Positions 12,354 to 22,722 of a DNA stretch of 64,000 bases are shown here, in pieces. Every line of letters starts with the position of its first letter. The first letter of the stretch is position 1. Under the pieces are notes generated by a model that worked only from the letters and a program-made list of their open reading frames with translations, had not been told where the DNA came from and did no database searches. The position numbers and the translations under genes are program-made. This DNA is from Tethya wilhelma (lineage: Eukaryota > Porifera > Demospongiae > Tethyida > Tethyidae), in the NCBI GenBank assembly GCA_964030475.1, contig CAXIPT010000003.1, positions 7,764,453 to 7,828,452 of the forward strand. The letters are read 5' to 3'.

Positions 12354-14501
12354 TTGATGGGATTTAATGCTCATAGCATGGTTGGTGGCCTAGAAAACTC
12401 CAGTGAGGGAGTGAGTCGTGCGTCTAATGGGGTTAGGAGGAGCCCTAAAGGAGTAGAGCACACTGGTAGGACCAACGTTGTTAGTGGAGTAACCAGAAAT
12501 CCCAGTCATCAGGCGGCGAGTCACGGTGTTGTGCCTAGTTGTGTTGTTTCAGGCAACCATGGAGCTCCTATATCAGTGAATACCACAGGGGGAGGGTCCG
12601 AGCATATGGTGCCTGTAGTTAGTCACCAGACATCTCCCTTGAATCCTATGTCTGTACCATTTTTACCTCGACCCACATCATTCCCGCAGCAGTTGCCGCC
12701 GTTGACTAAATTTTGTGGAGATGACAAGGGTGATGATGTGGAGACATTCCCTGAATGGTTGGAGCAATTCCAGATGGTTGCGACCCTTGCTGGCTGGGAT
12801 GATCGAGCAAAGTTAGCCAACTTAGTAACCCGACTCAAGGGTTCAGCATATGCATTCTATCGCACGTGTGCACCCGAGCGACGGGGTAGCTTTGACTCTT
12901 TAGTTCAGGAGCTTTCCAAGCGTTTTGTACCTGTTCGTATCCAGGCAATTCAGAGTGGTCTATTCCACGAACGAAAACAGAAGAAGAATGAGAGCGTGGA
13001 TGAGTACGCACAAGCCTTGCGTCGTCTGTATCAGCAAGCATATTCCCGTGCTCAGCAAGGTAGTGAAGAGGCCAAAGCCATGGGGAGATCGGTTCTGGCG
13101 TATCAGTTTGTTTCAGGACTTGTTCCTGAGATTAAAGTCAAAGTAGCTGGCACAGAGGGGGACTTGGACCTTCTGCTGACCAAGGCTCGTTTCGAAGAAG
13201 CTAAGTTACGAGAGTTTCATACCCAGAGGACTCCTAAGACCACTACAACAGCCGAAACGCCCAAACCAATGACCGATGTGGGACCTGCCAGTGCTAGGAT
13301 AAGCCAAACCCAAGCATCATCTACTTCTAAGGCCGACCAAGTCAAGTGTCATCGGTGCGGTGTTCTCGGGCATTTCCAACGTAACTGTCCATACCCTACT
13401 CCGAAAGGTGATGAAGCTAAGGGTGGACGGAAAAAACCAGTGGCACAACTGTCTGCGGTCCCAACCCAGGAGGCTCAAGACACCTCTTCTGTGGTTACTC
13501 GGGTTGAGTCATTGCGTCAGCAACTTATGGAAGCTGAACGAGAGGCTGCGATCGACAACGTTATTGCAACTATTTTTCCTGTCGCTACCTGTGCTCCGGT
13601 GAAGAATCCGGTGGGACCCATACCGCTCTCAGCAATCTCTGTGAATGGTCTACCCACTCAAGCCCTGATTGATACTGGATCACCTACCACGATTATGTCT
13701 CTTTCATTTGCTGCAATGGTTTTGAAGCAGGATCAACCCCAGTATGATGATGTGGAGACTTGGAGAACTGAGTCCCTCAAGAAGTTCCAGTCGCCGTCAG
13801 TTGCCCTTAAGAGTTATGGAGGAGAAAATTTGAACTTGGTTGGACAGTTGCAAGTGTGTTTATCGACTGACAGCCATGCTGTACAAGCTACTGCGCATGT
13901 GCAGAAAGATGCTCCTGTGGAACTGCTGCTTGGCACTGATTTGCTGGTGCCTCTGGGGTTTAATCTTGTACGGAGAGGTAATGATCAAGAAGTTCAGATT
14001 CTGACACCAGATGGATGGGAGAAGGTTTCCACTATGCCTACGGAGTCCTACTCTGATCCGGGTGAAGAGGAAGGGAGAGCACGAGAGCTGATGGAGGCTC
14101 CTGGTGGTTCTGTGGTATCTTCCGAGAAGTCGTTGCCAGACCATGTGCCTGAACAACCAGTTGTTGCTGTTCGACTCCTCCAAGCCACCAGGATACCACC
14201 TTTATATCAGAAGGCGGTTCGTGTGTCAATAGGTCACAAGCAAGACGCTGCTTCCTCCCTAATCGTTCCCTCTCAGGATACACTATCCCAGCTCGGGCTG
14301 GACATGGACGAGTGCATTGTTGATGCTAGCGAAAGATCGAGTATTAACGTGATCCGGAATTACAAATATAAAAAAAAAAAAAAAAGAGGTGGACGAGGCT
14401 CAAGAAGCAGAAGCACCACCTGGCCTGTGGCAGGGAAGACTCCGTTCTCGTGTGCAACCAGAGACGGTTGCCAATTAAGGAGGGGGAATTGTAGTGAATG
14501 A
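12354..14501 (+). CDS. Ty3/gypsy-like Gag-protease polyprotein, pol deleted
   Basis: The frame is open back to the N at 12325, so the true start is upstream. In order: a Gag capsid-like region (about residues 110-310, PLTKFCGDDKGDD onward), a CCHC zinc knuckle CHRCGVLGHFQRNC near residue 330, and a retropepsin with ALIDTGSPT near 439 and LLGTDLL near 523. After residue about 660 the frame meets a poly(A) run (14369-14383) and passes into the 3' end of the element. Reverse transcriptase, RNase H and integrase are absent. Downstream of the A run another frame is open to a stop just before the polypurine tract, so the run marks a deletion joint with a frame change. The product would be non-autonomous. 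Start codon uncertain. Confidence 0.85.
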   Translation: MMGFNAHSMVGGLENSSEGVSRASNGVRRSPKGVEHTGRTNVVSGVTRNPSHQAASHGVVPSCVVSGNHGAPISVNTTGGGSEHMVPVVSHQTSPLNPMSVPFLPRPTSFPQQLPPLTKFCGDDKGDDVETFPEWLEQFQMVATLAGWDDRAKLANLVTRLKGSAYAFYRTCAPERRGSFDSLVQELSKRFVPVRIQAIQSGLFHERKQKKNESVDEYAQALRRLYQQAYSRAQQGSEEAKAMGRSVLAYQFVSGLVPEIKVKVAGTEGDLDLLLTKARFEEAKLREFHTQRTPKTTTTAETPKPMTDVGPASARISQTQASSTSKADQVKCHRCGVLGHFQRNCPYPTPKGDEAKGGRKKPVAQLSAVPTQEAQDTSSVVTRVESLRQQLMEAEREAAIDNVIATIFPVATCAPVKNPVGPIPLSAISVNGLPTQALIDTGSPTTIMSLSFAAMVLKQDQPQYDDVETWRTESLKKFQSPSVALKSYGGENLNLVGQLQVCLSTDSHAVQATAHVQKDAPVELLLGTDLLVPLGFNLVRRGNDQEVQILTPDGWEKVSTMPTESYSDPGEEEGRARELMEAPGGSVVSSEKSLPDHVPEQPVVAVRLLQATRIPPLYQKAVRVSIGHKQDAASSLIVPSQDTLSQLGLDMDECIVDASERSSINVIRNYKYKKKKKRGGRGSRSRSTTWPVAGKTPFSCATRDGCQLRRGNCSE
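14476..14488 (+). other. Polypurine tract of the LTR element
   Basis: AAGGAGGGGGAAT directly precedes the TG of the 3' LTR, the usual place for plus-strand priming. Confidence 0.8.
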
Positions 14502-14737
14502 CTCATTAATGACTTTAATTAACATTACTGTGGTAGAATTGAACTATGTAATTAGAACTTCCTGTCTTAAGAATGAGTTTTGTGATTATAGTTAGTCTGT
14601 TGTAATAGTCAGTCTTGACTAAGTTTAAGAAATTGGGACATAGAATCTGTTTGATAAACGTTATAAAGTTAAACTACAGTTAGCGTTCTAGTGATAATTG
14701 TGTAGAACCCAGTAACCCGGGAGCGAAGAACGCTACA
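14489..14737 (+). repeat. 3' LTR of the gypsy-like element
   Basis: Begins TGTAGTGAATG and ends GAACGCTACA. By eye it is identical to the minus-strand LTR at 36239-36486. Followed by CATA (14738-14741), which matches the 4-bp flank of the other LTR. Confidence 0.9.
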
Positions 14738-14741
14738 CATA

Positions 14742-14815
14742 CATACACACACACACACACGGACAGACAAACGACTGTTATCACCTTAGGTACGCATGCA
14801 CACCAAGGGTTAATA
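14742..14815. mobile_element. Left half of the MITE that the LTR element inserted into
   Basis: CA repeat, GGACAGACAAACGACTG and ...AAGGGTTAATAA match the end of the AAGCCTCGGCAC/TTAACCC MITE family. The other half is at 36491-36650 beside the second LTR. Confidence 0.65.
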
Positions 14816-14957
14816 ATTACTAGGGGTACACTGAGTGCAATCCTCACTAGGCTTCAAAGGTCATGTTTCCAATTCTGGCAAAGATTGTCACAAGTCTGGG
14901 CACCCAGGCAAAGATCATCTCAGGAAAAATCTACAATCTATACTAGCTGGACCCCAA

Positions 14958-15056
14958 AAGCCAAAAGGTGCTTAGTCTCGCATAGCCAGACCCCTTTTGC
15001 TCCGTCTATATGGCTCCGCGGGAGCAAAAGGGATCTGGCTAGGTGAGACTAAGAGG
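14958..15056. repeat. TTAGTCTCGCATAGCCAGA foldback
   Basis: A perfect-looking hairpin with arms AGCCAGACCCCTTTTGCTCC and its near-complement. The same element is at 32612-32702 in inverted orientation. Confidence 0.6.
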
Positions 15057-16778
15057 TGGTATAGCTACATTTTAAAGCTACAGTTTAACCTCCCAACAAT
15101 TTGACCCAAGACTACTTCATGTTGAGGCAGAGTGCTAGTGCAAAGTACTTACTTTTGTGAGAAAACACTGAAGTACAGCCAAAATCCAGGAAGTTTACCT
15201 TGGTCTGCTACCACCCACCACCACCACCACCACGTTGTCCATGAAAAAGGTAAATTGAACTCAAGAATAGTCTCACAACTTGATGTCAGCCTTTAAGCTC
15301 GTACCTGCTAACTAGCTAGCTGTCTTCGAAATGCAGGAAAGCTTTCTACTCTATATAGCTAAAGCTTGAGCACGATTTCACAGTAAAAAAGAATTTTTTA
15401 GTGCCTGATAACTATGCATATGAAAATTTAAAAACCTGTCACAAGTATGTTGTAATGGCAATAATAACTATGAATTAACTCAAAATTATTTTTTATTCTC
15501 AATTGTATCCCAGGAAGCCATACTATTAACACATTTTTTCACAATGTACGTTAAGAAATGTGAGCAAGGGGAAAACCGAGGGCAATATGCATATTTCCCT
15601 CAGTTTTCCCCTTCATATTACCTTGGGTGCCATTCAAGACTGAAAAGATACTCCAGCGCTTCAAAGAAACTTCAAAAGACTTCAGGAAGACGATGATAGC
15701 GTTGTTTTGCCTCGTAGATAATATTTTTCTCTGTTTCAAGTGTGAATTTTACATGTATAAACCAAAGTTGACTAAAACTCTTGCTCTAAGTCAAAACTAC
15801 TCTCAAATAGCTCAAAAGTGGTAAGAAACTAGCGACAAGTCTAAGCGCTGGGATACAAGCATTTTAGAACATGCCTACTGACGGGCACTATCGAAATACA
15901 CTCGATAATATTGGTAAACCCTCGGGCAGAGCCTCATGTATTTCTGATAACACCCTAGTAGGCATGTTCTAACTTATACTTATATGAATGAAAATGTCTG
16001 GACTTATGGTAACTCACCATAGAAACATGTAACGGACCTTCAAATTGAGGAGACCAATGAATAGCTGTGATCTGTAAAATTAGTACAACATTTTATAGCT
16101 TCTGTGTCATTGTGAAAAAGTTCAATAAGGGCATATAAAGAACATATGATCAGTGGCACATTGGCAAACCTTCTGGGTTATACCTTTCCAGCTAGGTCAA
16201 GAACTACATGTGGTCTTTGATACTTCATTTCAACAGGTTCAGCTCTGTAAGGAGATGGCATAAAAATTCCACAATAATGGTCTTTGCAACTGACAACATT
16301 ATGAAATAGGCTGTCAGNGGCACATGACTACTTCATTTTCATGAGTCAATTGCAAATTTGAATTCCATCATTCAATGATAATTGTCAGCCATTTGGCTCA
16401 TGAGTCAATGCAAGCATTCACTTGATTAATTTAGATAAAGTAACAAGCATGTAGAGTGTAGGTACACAGTAGCATATGAGAGTTGAGTACAAAAAATGAA
16501 GTAGTCATGTGCCGAAATTCAGAGACTTGCCTTGTTTCATTGCTTTTTACCGCACTGCCCATTCCTACACTTCTCATTTTTATAAAATTTTTATTATACT
16601 TGTTCATTCACTTTTTTAAACACTAAGGTGCTCAATTGCATGGAAAGAATCATACAGCCAGCAGAGACTAGTCAGTCTCTACAAAAAGACAGCAGAAATG
16701 TGCATTAATTTTGATGCGCATGCGCATTATTGGCATGCAACCACGTGGTCTATTGACGACCTTTACCTATGTCAATAG

Positions 16779-18426
16779 TAGCGATATCAGATGATTTTTT
16801 TGATTACAAAACTACAGCATACCAATATTTTTTAAAAAATCTGTAATCTTTTTGAAACATTCTGGTGCGAATCTTACTACCATAGCTTATTCCTACTTCA
16901 AGTTATAAATTTTTAAAGGTGACAGTGTTAAATTTTCTTATGTACAATTTTCCAATACAAACTGTGGCACCAATTTCAAGTAGTTGATTTAAGCACAACA
17001 ATGAAACCTTACATAGTTATTTTTACACATTGAACACTTAACACACATACACAATGGCTTTCTCATTGATATGAGAGTTCAAGTGACCTTTTGATGTCTA
17101 TCATGCTCTTTATGAGCAACATTTACTTTCAGTCACCAATACCTCTATTTTGTGCTGTAGTTCATCCAGTTTAGTAGCAAATTTACTTTCTAAAGTATCT
17201 AATTTTTGAGAAAGTTCAGCATTATCAATAGCACTGTTGTCAACTTTTACGCTAAGAGTACTTAACTTAAGGCTTAACTGTTCAGTTTTTATTTGTTCCT
17301 TTTCTAGTGCTCTCTGTATTTCAGAGAGATCTGAGCCTTTAACTGTGGTACTATAAGAATCTTTGGGCCTAGATCTACAAGTACAAAACTGCTGCATTAA
17401 AAACTCTTCCAGTTCTTTATGATATTTATTGCGAATCATTTCTGCTCTTTTCTTTTGTGTTCGACCACAGATCACTTTAAAAGAATTAAATGTTACTGTG
17501 AATGTTGCATCACAAAGTACTTTCATCCGATCATAAAACTGGATCCATGACAAACTGCGTTCTCGCCTAAGCATATCAAGCTCATAGACAGCTCCTTTTG
17601 TTATGTTTGATACAACTGGAAATGAACTATTTAGTGTGGGGCTTGTGCTGGCACATTCATCAAATTTATCAATTGACAGCCCAATCTTCTGACAATAAGT
17701 CCCAGGGTAAACAGTACTTGCAGCCATATCCTGTAGCAAAATTGCAAACAGCATGACTAGCTAGTTATACTGGGCAACTATTAGAAAACGTGTAGTAACA
17801 GTGTCACTAGCAACAGCATCATTCTACTTACTTATCAGTTGTCTTATTCAGTTTGCTTGGCTCTGAGAGTTGAAGCCTAGAGAAAACACAACAAATTGCA
17901 TATTACGGTGTCCGGGCCATTCCGTAAGATATTAAAAGACGTCCAGTCCTTAACTGTACAATCTAAAGGTCCAGATTCCGATTCTACATGAAACTTGGTT
18001 GTATCCATTCCGGATCCACAAAAACTAACATAAACATCGGTAAAATTAAGTTTTGACTAAAAAATAGTAGCAGATTCGGAATCAGCACCTCAAAATTAGC
18101 AGGGATGAAATGTACTTACCGTTGCTACTTCTCTTATTTCTCTACAGCAGTAACAGTTAGCACGGTGCCACGCTCTACATTGAAATTTTCAAAAAATTCT
18201 GCACGCACCAAAATCAACGTAAAGCTATGCGGGAAATACGGGGTTAAATTTTTAACATGGATTATCTCCATAACCCCTTGGTGGATTTTCGTCAAACAAG
18301 ACTTATTAGAATCGCCAAAGACTGTATTATCGTGTGAATTGGAGTGAATGACTTTTGCTTTAACTGATGAAAGTATATAATTTTTTATTGCAAGAGGGTA
18401 TTTTTAATAGCAATTTGATATCGCTA
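16779..18426. mobile_element. DNA element with TAGCGATATCA ends and 7-bp target duplication
   Basis: Ends TAGCGATATCA...TGATATCGCTA, flanked on both sides by TCAATAG (16772-16778, 18427-18433). The empty site is visible in the left arm of the host transposon. hAT-like target length, superfamily not certain. Carries the gene at 17110-17730. Confidence 0.75.
17110..17727 (-). CDS. Unknown coiled-coil protein carried by a transposon
   Basis: The minus-strand exon begins after an acceptor (TTTGCTACAG) at 17730 and the first ATG (17727) gives MAASTVYPGTYCQK, 205 residues. A non-coding upstream exon with donor GTAAGT (about 17830-17880) is plausible. The N-terminal two thirds is globular-looking, with a Cys/Arg-rich stretch (FCTCRSRPK) near 125. 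The last 60 residues are heptad-like (leucine-rich, LESKFATKLDELQHKIEVL). No transposase catalytic motif (DDE or RNase H) was found, so it may be cargo or an accessory protein. I do not recognise it. Confidence 0.6.
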   Translation of the reverse strand: MAASTVYPGTYCQKIGLSIDKFDECASTSPTLNSSFPVVSNITKGAVYELDMLRRERSLSWIQFYDRMKVLCDATFTVTFNSFKVICGRTQKKRAEMIRNKYHKELEEFLMQQFCTCRSRPKDSYSTTVKGSDLSEIQRALEKEQIKTEQLSLKLSTLSVKVDNSAIDNAELSQKLDTLESKFATKLDELQHKIEVLVTESKCCS

Positions 18427-18989
18427 TCAATAGGCTAAATAAAAAGTACAGTATTTTATATCGAGAGTTTCAAAGCTTCCTAGATTTTGTTTGCTGCCTT
18501 TTCGCCAGCAAACGAGTCAAAAAGGACGTACTGTGCATCAAATGAAGTCCCACTATATGGTCAAAGTTGGCTCAATGCCTTTTGTTTGTCTGGAAATCGC
18601 GTTCAAGTAAGTCAGTTAGGAAGGAAGGAAGGAAGGAAGGGGAGAACAAAATTGCACTCTTGTGGCTTCTCGCCAGCGCTCTCTCCAGAGTGCTCAAGAA
18701 ACTTTCTGCCTGTTTTCTTGGTTAATACAGTAAGCAAACTGTCTGGAGGAGGCTATTAAATGCATTTGAAGGCTTAGCTTTCTTTCCCTGAAAGTTTACA
18801 AGCATGAACATTTTGTATTGTGTCAATGGGACAGTCGGCCCATTCCTACTATACGTACTACCGTACGTATGATTTACTCTTGACTGTACCAGTGAACTCA
18901 AGTTGCCACGGAGCCACTCGAACTCATGAGTTGTGCGCGCGCCTCATGAGCTCCCACGATCGGGCCGCATGCATGACATGATTCGGCGG

Positions 18990-19012
18990 GCTCTTTCGTG
19001 GCGGGAAGTTTT
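18990..19012 (+). promoter_or_regulatory. E2F-like site upstream of the kleisin gene
   Basis: TTTCGTGGCGGGAAG, about 170 bp before the kleisin ATG. It matches the GGCGGGAA half of E2F sites, common upstream of cohesin and replication genes. Motif evidence only. Confidence 0.35.
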
Positions 19013-19177
19013 GAAACAGCTGTGTTACAGGCCATATGCTGGCTGGTAGCTGTGTGTACCTGTTTGTCCAGACGAAAACGATGTTTGATTCAACCAAAAC
19101 AAGCATTCTGTGGGAGAAGAATGGACCACTGGCAATTATGTGGTATATAAAGCATTATTGTATGTCATTCCGGAGTC

Positions 19178-19785
19178 ATGTTCTTATTTTCAAGGTTTGA
19201 ATCTTTGCCATAATTATTATGATGTTAGCTAGCTAGCTACCATAAGTTAACTATCATTGTACTGATATTCTGTTTCCAGGTTTGCTGCAAATCTGGGTAA
19301 AGCTAGAATGACTGGCTTAAAGTTTTCACTCTCCAAAAGGGAGTATACAAGGGCTGATGTGAAAGAAGCATGGTACTGGGATAATTATACATATCTGCAT
19401 ATATACCTGGCTGACAATGCATAACTATTATTCTTGTGTGTACTGTATTACATGTAACCATGCATGCATACACTATACTAGTGCCCTCATTCTTTCTCCA
19501 AGAGAAATCCTTCACCTCCGTATATGTGCTCAACTCTTACTTGGTATCTCTCGTGTTCACAACAAGCAAACACAATACGTACTGAGTAAGCTTATTATTA
19601 TCTAATAATTATTAAAAACTAAATTAACTTGAGCACAATAGCATGACATTGTGCAATATTCATGAAATCAGATTGTTATAACTTTTATGCACAGTGGATA
19701 TGAATGACTTGCGACAAAAATTCGATTTACTTCACTCTAAGACTTTTTCCCAAAGAGAGAACACTGCAAGGTACGTAACACACAT

Positions 19786-19823
<38 letters not shown>

Positions 19824-22457
19824 ACACAGATTTGATACCATCACACTACCAGAGGTTGATTTTAACTTTAGTCTTCTAACTAGAGATCTTTCACTTTTGC
19901 CATTACGTCTTAGTCAATCGGTAAATGTAACACTATAATTGTTATTGTTGCTCTCAACACTGTACATGTCATTAACTAAAACAAGTGCTTGTGATTAATT
20001 TTAATGTTCTGGTTATTTCCATTGTAAAGAGAGCTGGTTATATAGACATGGATAGGGGAAATGGTGTGGATGGGGAAGATCCTACAGACAGCAGAGATTC
20101 ACACTGTTCTGAAGTGAGATCAATGGAAAGGGTTCTCAGTAACCAAGATCATACTCACACAGTTGCTGACATCAGAAACATCAGCATTGAACACCATGAT
20201 CTAGTAGATTCACCAACCTCAGTGAGTATAGCACTAATAGTGTTTGTCTTTAGCTATCAATGTTAAATTGTGCTGTGAAAGATATGATATTAATGTATCA
20301 TACAGATACACAGCACACACACAAACACATACACACACACATACACACATACACACACACNGGAAGGGGGGAAGGGGTGTGGCATGGGCTTGGTTGATAG
20401 TTATGATGTGTGCCAATATCAGAAGGGCTCATCACTTCCTGTAGGTCCATGCTGATGAAGATGATCTTGGCAGAGGTGGCTTTGAAGACAGTAAGACTAC
20501 TGGTCATGCCGGTGGCCGACTCTCCTGTGGTGTTATTGGCATTGCTAAGCAGTGACTACCATCACACACCTTTAAAGAATGTTGATGCACACAATGCTAA
20601 CTGAGCTTAAATATACAGTCACTAGATGATTCATTGATGGACTCAATGTACTTTGGAGATGAAGATCCACAATTGCTCACTGAGCAACAGCAAACTGCTA
20701 AGGAGAATAAAGTGTACACAGAACAAGATGAGGTGTTGCTGTTTGATGTAGAAGCCAATGATTTCTCCTTTAGTGATGGAAGTGGTGGACATGAGTCTGT
20801 CAAGTTTGGTGATGGAGAATGTGAGGTGGGCTATAAGGCAAACACTTATCATGATACACATGCATACAAAATTTCATACATGATTTAGTTTATAGATCCT
20901 CTCACAAGCCCTTACGACATACCTAATGGTTGCCAGTTGGAAAAAAGAAAAAGGAAGAGAGGCGTTAAGGATAAATTGTTATCTAATAGGCTGATTATAG
21001 ACCAGGAGATTGGACTCAACACACATGATATGAAACTTGAGTTAAATAATATCCAATGCAGTACTAGAGAATTGAACTTTGCAACACTGAAGGTACATAA
21101 TTATATTAACTGTCACCAATGTCAATTCAATTCATTCTCATAATACTCACGTTCATATCTAGCTACCCAAGAGAGTGAAGGCACAAGAGCTACTCTTCAG
21201 ACCATTCGCTGAAAAAAATGAAGGTATAATTTAATTTCTTTGTATAAGTCTTACTTAATTATTGTAATTTCCCAAAACAGTTCCTGGAGTGATATACAAC
21301 ACTCTAAACTTGAAGTTATGCCGACAATTGATAGCTGAAATTCGTAAAAGCAACCATGTCAGTACATCTGTGGATATCCAAAACACATCAGACAGTCCAA
21401 TAATTGGAAGGAATTGGTTTGGGGCAGATAGGGTACGTATTTCTGCTGTACATCTACTTAAATTTATCAAATCATCTTGACATAATATAGACTCATAGAG
21501 ATTCAGAGCTAGAGTACACTGGTAGTAACCTGGAAGTTGAGCTAATGAGAAATGGGTTACCTGATGAAGAAATGTCATATGAGGACCCTCTTAGAAATGC
21601 ATCAGCCTTTTCAGGTACTAACAACTTCTGTGATGATATTACAATGCGTAGCTATTAAACTTGATGCCTTTTTGGTTCCTGTCACATGACAAATTATTAG
21701 GAGATTCAACTACCACTACTAGAAGTGGGCAATCCTTTCAGATATCAACAGTTCAAAGGTTTGTTTACTTGCTATGCTCTGTATAACAACTATGCTGTTT
21801 TATTTTATTTTATTTTTGCAAGATTGAAGTTAGATCACGGCAGAGACCCCCCACCTCCAACAATGGGAGGACTCTCTCCGATACTGGACGTGGAAGAAGA
21901 AATGATGGATTTGTCAGGTAATAAATTATTTATGAACATGTTATAGTATCACTGTATTACTCATCACAATAGGCTTTAAAACTGGTAGCCCGATAATGAA
22001 GATTATAGTGAGAAAGCTTATACATGCAGTTAATTGACTCAATCCTATACACTTCAATTCTGTAGGCAATTTTGGACTGCCTGAATTGGATGACACTTAT
22101 GGTTCCATTCCATATGATCAGTCTTTCTCCGCTGTGCAGACGTCTCCATTCATTGAAAGTGAACCCCATTCCTACAGAAGACATGTTATCACAGTAATGG
22201 GGGCCAGAGAGCAACTGTCTTTCAGTGAGCTATTACCAACCAACAGCAATAGGAAAACAGCAAGCAAAGCTTTTTCTCACATATTAGGTGAGTTATAGAA
22301 GTCTAGCTATAACAGACTGAATGAACTGTACAAAATGTACTAAAGAATAATTATCTGTTTTTATTACTTAGTGCTTCTTAGTACATCAAAGGTTCTTGAA
22401 GTTGAACAGATAGTATCATATGGTCCAATTATCTTGAAGAGAGGAACAGACTTCTAG
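19178..22457 (+). CDS. Cohesin alpha-kleisin, REC8/RAD21 family
   Basis: Sixteen exons join in frame: 19178-19194, 19280-19372, 19482-19585, 19695-19774, 19855-19920, 20030-20221, 20445-20490, 20626-20825, 20889-21092, 21163-21223, 21281-21432, 21491-21614, 21701-21758, 21823-21917, 22066-22287, 22372-22457. The N-terminal SMC3-binding domain is clear in exons 2-4 ([30 protein letters not shown]). The middle is acidic and has the basic motif [13 protein letters not shown], as in kleisins. The C-terminal SMC1-binding winged helix reads [19 protein letters not shown]. The kleisin closes the SMC1-SMC3 ring that holds sister chromatids. Strong divergence in the middle suggests a meiotic REC8 or RAD21L type rather than mitotic RAD21, which is an inference. 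Small exons 4-7 have alternative splice sites, so their borders are the least sure. Confidence 0.82.
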
Positions 22458-22577
22458 CAAAGTTAAACTTGAAAAGGAACTTACAAAACATTATAATTTA
22501 TAGTTACTCAAATTTATCCTTATTTTGTTCATGTACATTACATTTTTATTGATGAATAATATTATCTCTCTTTATTT

Positions 22578-22622
22578 TGAGCTGAACCTCTCTGGAGGGG
22601 ACAATGTAAACAGAACAGCTAG
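22578..22622 (+). repeat. Duplicated fragment of a pepsin-like coding sequence
   Basis: Encodes FELNLSGGDNVNRTA, nearly the same as FELNLSGEDYVYKTV inside the protein at 23648-23692. It lies in the 5' leader of the intronless gene and looks like a remnant of a neighbouring copy. Confidence 0.6.
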
Positions 22623-22722
22623 GGGTCAGGCAGGAACCAGGCAGAGGGTCAGGTATACACAGGATGGGTGTGGTCTAGTAGAAAAAGCCACGTGGTCAAC
22701 TCTAGCTGTAACCCATGCTGTC

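Larger units (their letters stand above)
12326..16317. other. Misplaced contig block between two single Ns
   Basis: The transposon core reads up to 12324 (GAAACAAGG) and resumes at 16319 (GGCACATGACTAC). By comparison with 11823-11860, only about 16 bases are missing between these points. The block itself ends in sequence that is the inverse of 31330-32900 (BBOX-A introns and exons 8-9). It is therefore best explained as another haplotype's contig put into a small gap. Confidence 0.8.
11152..18877. mobile_element. Long inverted-repeat transposon 2, interrupted by two insertions
   Basis: Arms start with CATACGTACGGTAGTACG at 11152 and end with its complement near 18877. They remain inverted repeats for over 700 bp (11152-11880 against 16490-18877). 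The right arm is split by the element at 16779-18426. The core is split by the foreign block 12326-16317. Both arms contain the GTAGGAATGGGC subrepeat. No transposase recognised. Confidence 0.7.

Noticed and set aside
18105..18347. 80-residue plus-strand frame in the TAGCGATATCA element
   Set aside because: No motif, and it opposes the better-supported minus-strand gene.
20234..20507. Several short frames over a CA repeat with an N
   Set aside because: Low complexity, inside a kleisin intron; only 20445-20490 is supported as an exon.
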